Source: Bacteriovoracaceae bacterium
GTDB lineage: Bacteria > Bdellovibrionota > UBA1018
Assembly: GCA_947446835.1 (NCBI GenBank)
Contig: CANFHS010000133.1
Location: 1-6,604, forward strand
DNA length: 6,604 nucleotides
Reading direction: 5' to 3'
The stretch's first letter is position 1; every line of letters begins with the position of its first letter. Below, one piece after another: positions 5,442-6,604 of this stretch. The notes below the pieces were generated by a model. The model saw nothing but the letters and a program-made list of their open reading frames with translations, made no database searches and was not told the DNA's origin. The position numbers and the translations under genes are program-made.

Positions 5442-6002
5442 TCAGGGCGCGCCGAAATCCTGCACCCAGTAGGGCGTGCCATCAGGTCCGAGGGCTAGCC
5501 CTACTCCGAGGTCCTGGTAGCTGGCACCGAGAAGGTTGGCCCTGTGGCCTGAGCTGTTCATCCAGGCCTGCATGACGGCGTCCGGTGTTGCGGAGCCGTA
5601 AGCGATGTTTTCGCCGCAGCTGCTCCAGGAGTAGCCGGCCGTGGTGATTCTCTGGTCCATCGTGCTTCCGTCGGGTGCCGTGTGGCTGAAGAACCCTTCG
5701 TTGGCCATTCGCGCGGCATAGGCCTGGGCCGCAGCGGCCAGCGGGGCGCTCCAGTTCAGCGGAGGAAGTCCGTTGCTGACCCGGAAGGTGTTGGTCAGGT
5801 CGAAGACCTGGCGTGCCTCGCTCCCGCCTTCGTCGACCGTGGGAGGCAGGGGAAGGGGAGCTCCGGTTGGGGTCAGGGCTGCGGACGCCGGGAAGGAATA
5901 GGGCGGGTCCTGGCTCACGCAAGCCATCGACGCGCAGGTGATGGCCAGGCTGATCGCGGAACGTTGAAGCAGGGCCGTGAGCCGAATCGAAACTGCGCGC
6001 AT
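5442..6002 (-). CDS. Exported CAP/SCP-domain protein (YkwD-like)
   Basis: 186 residues from ATG 6002, chosen because GGAGGTGA lies just upstream and a signal peptide follows; the frame runs back to 6143 without better support. The N-terminus is basic, with a hydrophobic core at about 14-27 and a probable cut near ASMA/C (24-28). Cys28 could be lipidated, but SMAC is a poor lipobox. A Pro-rich linker (about 32-58) leads to a CAP domain at about 64-186, with the cavity residues His107 (FFSHTAPDG), Glu131 (CGENIAYG) and His153 (SGHRANLL), plus YWVQDFG at the end. Bacterial CAP proteins of this length are exported or surface proteins with unclear activity (lipid or peptide binding, sometimes protease-like). 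The convergent neighbour is the exported amidoligase; the upstream neighbour on the same strand is the ribosyltransferase-like gene, 141 bp away. Domain call firm, role unknown. Confidence 0.92.
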   Translation of the reverse strand: MRAVSIRLTALLQRSAISLAITCASMACVSQDPPYSFPASAALTPTGAPLPLPPTVDEGGSEARQVFDLTNTFRVSNGLPPLNWSAPLAAAAQAYAARMANEGFFSHTAPDGSTMDQRITTAGYSWSSCGENIAYGSATPDAVMQAWMNSSGHRANLLGASYQDLGVGLALGPDGTPYWVQDFGAP

Positions 6003-6006
6003 CCCA

Positions 6007-6014
6007 TCACCTCC
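6007..6014 (-). promoter_or_regulatory. Ribosome binding site that sets the CAP gene start
   Basis: GGAGGTGA on the minus strand is a full-strength Shine-Dalgarno sequence, with its GGAGG 7 bp before ATG 6002. It rules against the upstream ATG at 6143, which would add a 47-residue non-signal-like extension. Confidence 0.8.
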
Positions 6015-6122
6015 CGGGGTTTTCTTGGGATACGAGCGAAGCGGCAAAAGGGTATCGGTGGCGCGGGATGGAGCTACGAGTTGAGGGGTCCCCGCTGACG
6101 CAGGTTTTCTCACGGTCCGTTC

Positions 6123-6146
6123 CTGGATCCAGATTGAGTTCACTCA
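6123..6146. repeat. Two adjacent short palindromes at the 3' end of the ribosyltransferase-like gene
   Basis: CTGGATCCAG (6123-6132) is a perfect 10-bp palindrome. TGAGTTCACTCA (6135-6146) has perfect 5-bp arms around TC and includes the stop codon of the gene at 6144. No T-run follows on the minus strand, so neither is a convincing terminator. The rest of the 141-bp gap before the CAP gene holds a GGGGTCCCC palindrome and no promoter I would defend. Confidence 0.35.
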
Positions 6147-6575
6147 GACTGTTGCACGCGCCAGCGGAAGCGCGCAGGTCTGGTGGTTGCGCCAATCTGG
6201 AAAGACTTCTGCGAGGGGGCGGCAGTATCCGGCGAGATTCGGGTCCGCGACCGGTTCCAGGGTCAGGATCTGGATACCTTGCGAGACCGCGTAGCCCATT
6301 TCAAATACTGACGCTCTTCCGATGTAACCGTCCACGTTCGCGAGTACGAGGAACGAGCAGCTACGGATCTTTGCAAGGATGGTGTCCTGCAGGGTGCGTG
6401 GGTCATGAATCGGGTCCTCATCCAGGAGGATGAATTCCTCTCCGGGATTGATGACGCCTTCGCTCACAGGCGCGAGGACGTGGATTCGCTGGCGTTTGAG
6501 GAACTGCTTCAGTTCCAGCATCTGTTTGAAGTGCTTTCGGTACGATCCGCTGATGAGGGTGTTCACGGAGCTCAT
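6144..6575 (-). CDS. Nucleoside 2-deoxyribosyltransferase-like protein
   Basis: 143 residues from ATG 6575. Only a weak GAGAA precedes this ATG, and the frame stays open to the window edge, so the true start could lie outside. It is soluble, with no signal peptide. LISGSYR (7-13) is a first beta strand and substrate loop. The key stretch is V81-D-G-Y-I-G followed by S89-V-F-E-M-G-Y-A (89-96), matching the DGYIG...S..FE.GYA signature of nucleoside 2-deoxyribosyltransferase-fold proteins, in which the glutamate (here Glu92) is the nucleophile. TLEP at 105-108 closes the next strand. True members cleave the N-glycosidic bond of deoxynucleosides. Many relatives are unassigned nucleotide-processing or signalling proteins, so the substrate is open. 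The C-terminal 30 residues match nothing I know. Its stop codon lies within a 12-bp inverted repeat. Confidence 0.75.
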   Translation of the reverse strand: MSSVNTLISGSYRKHFKQMLELKQFLKRQRIHVLAPVSEGVINPGEEFILLDEDPIHDPRTLQDTILAKIRSCSFLVLANVDGYIGRASVFEMGYAVSQGIQILTLEPVADPNLAGYCRPLAEVFPDWRNHQTCALPLARATV

Positions 6576-6604
6576 GGGCTTTTCTCGACGAGTCCGACAG
6601 TGGA

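Overview
The window is GC-rich, densely packed DNA from a Gram-negative-type bacterium. It carries Sec signal peptides, a sigma-54 (RpoN) activator, and sigma-54-type -24/-12 promoters. A DUF2723/GT117 glycosyltransferase next to an NtrC-type two-component system would fit Acidobacteriota (for example Holophagae), Myxococcota or other former Deltaproteobacteria. The sequence alone does not settle the taxon. No mobile elements, CRISPR arrays, tRNA or rRNA genes were seen.

Layout. (1) 1-629, minus strand: a two-gene unit of a one-helix membrane peptide (471-629), coupled by an ATGA overlap to the N-terminal 158 codons of a GT117-family glycosyltransferase that runs off the left edge. (2) 671-1759, plus strand: a soluble PAS histidine kinase. 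It converges on, and overlaps by 19 bp, an NtrC-family sigma-54 response regulator (1741-3189, minus). (3) 3291-3704, plus strand: a two-CBS-domain protein divergent from the regulator. (4) 3732-4064, minus strand: a small exported protein of unknown function. (5) 4270-5433, plus strand: an amidoligase-family protein with an apparent signal peptide. It ends 8 bp from a convergent exported CAP/SCP-domain protein (5442-6002, minus). (6) 6144-6575, minus strand: a nucleoside 2-deoxyribosyltransferase-like protein whose 5' side may continue outside the window.

How it works together. The most interesting signal is regulatory. The 101 bp between the response regulator and the CBS gene holds two back-to-back sigma-54 promoter matches, both with GG-N10-GC spacing and short leaders. 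Two copies of an 18-bp dyad (TGGGRCGWWWTGWCCCRA) lie exactly 21 bp apart, centre to centre. They sit about 108 and 129 bp upstream of the predicted start of the CBS transcript, the usual place for an NtrC-type activator. A third sigma-54 match precedes the small exported protein, with a different 19-bp perfect-arm dyad at about -97. I infer a local RpoN regulon: the kinase phosphorylates the regulator, which activates the CBS gene and possibly itself. The small exported protein is probably also RpoN-dependent. Its dyad differs, so it may answer to another activator.

The second point of interest is the exported amidoligase-like protein. This ATP-dependent peptide-bond-forming family is normally expected in the cytoplasm.
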